Part shown: piece after piece, positions 7,562 to 8,722 of the stretch
Position numbering within the stretch: position 1 is the stretch's first letter
Layout: each line of letters begins with the position of its first letter
From: CAIUKX01 sp964580965
Lineage (GTDB): Bacteria > Bacteroidota > Bacteroidia > Flavobacteriales_D > Crocinitomicaceae
Direction of reading: 5' to 3'
Length of the DNA: 8,722 bases
Assembly: GCA_964580965.1 (NCBI GenBank)
Contig: CAZOLZ010000068.1
Location: 1 to 8,722, forward strand
Notes under the pieces: model-generated
The model's input: only the letters and a program-made list of their open reading frames with translations
The model's database searches: none
What the model was told of the DNA's origin: nothing
Program-made: the position numbers and the translations under genes

Positions 7562-7813
7562 TCAAAATATCAACATTAATCCTGCAACAATTAAAGTCCA
7601 AATAAGTGCACCAAGAAATGCTTGCTTTAATGCAATTCGTTGAACTTTGTTTTCTCTAATTGCTTCTTGTTCCTTAAGTGTTGTTCTACCTAATGACTCA
7701 CTTTGGCCAGTGAATTGATTCATTTCTTGAATTCTTCCTTTAGCGCCGATGTAATTGAACCAGAATAAAAATATAAATAATGCAGCGCATATTATTATTT
7801 GCGTGATTGTCAT
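7562..7813 (-). CDS. Small two-span membrane protein, unknown function
   Basis: The 83-residue product has a hydrophobic segment at residues 4-23 (IIICAALFIFLFWF) and another at 66-83 (LGALIWTLIVAGLMLIF). Between them is a charged, soluble linker of about 40 residues rich in Glu, Gln and Arg. It is predicted to sit in the inner membrane with both ends close to the bilayer. It ends abruptly at the second membrane segment, with no polar tail. Its ATG lies 2 bp after the stop of the preceding membrane protein gene, so the two are almost certainly co-transcribed and perhaps translationally coupled. I recognise no family, and no link to the ATPase cluster is visible beyond sharing the strand. Confidence 0.7.
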   Translation of the reverse strand: MTITQIIICAALFIFLFWFNYIGAKGRIQEMNQFTGQSESLGRTTLKEQEAIRENKVQRIALKQAFLGALIWTLIVAGLMLIF

Positions 7814-7815
7814 AA

Positions 7816-8178
7816 TTATAAAAATCCCTGTTTAATTAATGTTTCATTGACTAGCGCGTTAATTGTTCTCTTAAATCCGATATAAACACCAATTAACACA
7901 AAGGTAGATTCTATCCAAAATGGTAATGGTAAAATGTCGGGGTAAATAAATTCAGACAAAAAATACCAAAAACTAAGTGAAATAGTGTGTTGTAATCTCA
8001 GTAAGTTTCTCATGCCAAAGAGTTGAATCTTATTTGAGAATAGAGTAAGAGGGAGGGCGATTATAATGAAAGGCAATACAAGAATTTGGCTAATTAATAA
8101 TGCAGGTGTAAAAATCATTAGTTGAGCGATCGGATTGTCCTGCCACCGGTTTTCTTCTTTTGTGAATTTAAATTTCAT
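7816..8178 (-). CDS. Small multi-span membrane protein, unknown function
   Basis: The 120-residue product begins with a charged stretch (MKFKFTKEENRWQDNP). A long hydrophobic region at about 18-48 could form one or two spans. Further hydrophobic stretches lie at about 67-80 (ISLSFWYFLSEFIY) and 88-103 (WIESTFVLIGVYIGFK). The basic residues after the last span suggest a cytoplasmic C-terminus. It is the first gene of a pair with the 83-residue membrane protein 2 bp downstream. The ATG at 8178 has no good Shine-Dalgarno but is the first start in the open frame. I recognise no family. It could be a transport accessory protein or an immunity-type membrane protein, but nothing in the sequence decides this. 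Confidence 0.7.
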   Translation of the reverse strand: MKFKFTKEENRWQDNPIAQLMIFTPALLISQILVLPFIIIALPLTLFSNKIQLFGMRNLLRLQHTISLSFWYFLSEFIYPDILPLPFWIESTFVLIGVYIGFKRTINALVNETLIKQGFL

Positions 8179-8281
8179 GTTATGTCTGTCATTAATATCA
8201 CGAAGGATGAATTAATTTTTATTTGGTAATTGACCGAAACTAAATTAATAAAAATTTTCTTAAAATATGTTTTATACTTTA

Positions 8282-8425
8282 TCAACCTACCATATTACAA
8301 ACCGGAGGTGGCTTAACATAGTCATATTCAAAGTTCTTCCCATTCCATATTGCTAGACAAGTTTCATGTCTAAGAACATCACCTTGATTCCAAGGCACAT
8401 TGTTCAATCTTAATACCAGAGAGAT
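8282..8425 (-). pseudogene. Shifted-frame continuation of the exported protein gene
   Basis: In the +1 frame relative to the 72-residue ORF, codons are open from 8425 to the TGA at 8282-8284 (47 codons). The translation reads LNNVPWNQGDVL, then HETCLAIWNGKNFEYDYV, then PPPVCNMVG. Its content of Trp, Cys, Asn and Gly is typical of a secreted domain and unlike random AT-rich translation. There is no ATG, and only a GTG at 8396-8398. The simplest reading is the tail of the upstream gene, displaced by one indel between 8379 and 8425. A joined product would have about 105 residues with three or four cysteines. A recoding event at the AGG TGA stop, or an unrelated remnant, are alternatives. Confidence 0.4.
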
Positions 8426-8597
8426 TCATACTTGCAGCATTTCTTTTTTGGTTGGTAATTATAAATTCAGGTTTTTCCATGCTGTAATCACCAATACTGT
8501 TAATGAGATTGTTAAAAATTACCTCAACCCTATCATTACAGTCCTGCGCATGGACAATACTAGTTAGAATGAGTATTATAAAACTTAGTTTCTTCAT
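8379..8597 (-). CDS. Short exported protein, probably truncated by a frame break
   Basis: The 72-residue product starts with a clear signal peptide (MKKLSFIILILTSIVHA, likely cleaved before QDC), so the mature protein is periplasmic or secreted. The mature part runs NDRVEVIFNNLINSIGDYS, then KPEFIITNQKRNAASMN and GIKIEQCALESR. This reminds me of the segment that precedes the HELAH site in some Bacteroidota secreted M48-like peptidases. The peptidase motif itself is absent, and the resemblance is from memory only. A different frame stays open through and beyond the TGA at 8379-8381 as far as 8282, which suggests that the gene is frameshifted. A 22-bp palindrome and a TATATTTG element lie just upstream of its ATG. 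Confidence 0.55.
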   Translation of the reverse strand: MKKLSFIILILTSIVHAQDCNDRVEVIFNNLINSIGDYSMEKPEFIITNQKRNAASMNLSGIKIEQCALESR

Positions 8598-8615
8598 TCA
8601 TTAGTTAATATATAG

Positions 8616-8623
8616 CAAATATA
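8616..8623 (-). promoter_or_regulatory. Candidate Bacteroidota-type -7 promoter element
   Basis: The minus strand reads TATATTTG, matching TAnnTTTG, the -7 consensus of the Bacteroidota housekeeping sigma factor. It lies 18 bp upstream of the ATG at 8597, implying a short leader. No clear -33 TTTG is present at the expected distance. The spacer is filled by the 22-bp palindrome, so regulated or activator-dependent initiation is possible. Confidence 0.45.
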
Positions 8624-8624
8624 A

Positions 8625-8646
8625 GTTACACTATTAATAGTGTAAC
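8625..8646. promoter_or_regulatory. Perfect 22-bp palindrome, candidate operator
   Basis: The half-site GTTACACTATT is followed directly by its exact reverse complement AATAGTGTAAC with no loop. It lies 1 bp upstream of the TATATTTG element, where the -33/-7 spacer would be. This is the classic position for a homodimeric repressor or activator site. No U-tract follows, so an intrinsic terminator is less likely. Confidence 0.55.
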
Positions 8647-8722
8647 CATTTTTGATTTTATTCCTAGAAAATTTAGCGCTACATTAATTTACCTAAGAAT
8701 ACCTGTGCTCTGGAATTAAAAG
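8647..8722. other. Right-edge region without a recognisable gene
   Basis: No frame is convincingly coding here. On the minus strand, short open stretches end at stops after 9-13 codons and could be the tail of a gene outside the window, but nothing supports this. The region is AT-rich and leads into the palindrome and candidate promoter. Confidence 0.4.

Noticed and set aside
8220..8260. TAATTTAG upstream of the 120-residue membrane gene as a promoter
   Set aside because: It mismatches TAnnTTTG at a key position, and no -33 element was found at a proper distance.

Overview
The window is AT-rich. Every gene I can support lies on the minus strand, so transcription runs from high to low coordinates. 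Start codons are preceded by A/T-rich leaders without clear Shine-Dalgarno sequences, and one upstream region carries a TAnnTTTG element. With the protein families present, this suggests a member of the Bacteroidota, probably Flavobacteriia-like. No marker gene fixes the species.

Right part (about 7440-8722): accessory genes of unknown role. At 8379-8597 is a short exported protein whose reading frame breaks early. A second frame continues to 8282, so the gene looks frameshifted or degraded. A perfect 22-bp palindrome sits just upstream of it, beside a TATATTTG promoter-like element. Next comes a tightly spaced pair of small membrane proteins (8178-7816 and 7813-7562), then a short orphan reading frame (7535-7443).

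Centre and left (1-7396): a compact cluster. It holds a MoxR-type AAA+ ATPase (7396-6278), a protein with an HExxH metallopeptidase-like N-terminus and a C-terminal vWA domain (6262-5021), and a 1558-residue mosaic protein (5016-340). The spacings are 15 bp and 4 bp, so these three are very likely one operon. The mosaic protein has no signal peptide. It contains about 14 BspA/DUF285-type repeats, two copies of a helical-cap plus leucine-rich-repeat module, a MORN-like segment and a BRCT domain. Immediately after its stop, in the -1 frame, lies the C-terminal half of an ATP-dependent DNA ligase-like protein (motifs IV and V and part of the OB fold), which runs off the left edge.

How the genes may work together (inference): MoxR ATPases commonly pair with vWA proteins as chaperone-like remodelling machines. 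Here the probable client or targeting subunit is the large intracellular repeat protein. Its BRCT domain and the adjoining ligase piece point towards DNA ends, nicks or repair. I do not know a described system with exactly this set of parts, so this cluster is the main candidate for an uncharacterised system. Two reading-frame breaks in 8.7 kb also mean that sequencing indels must be considered.
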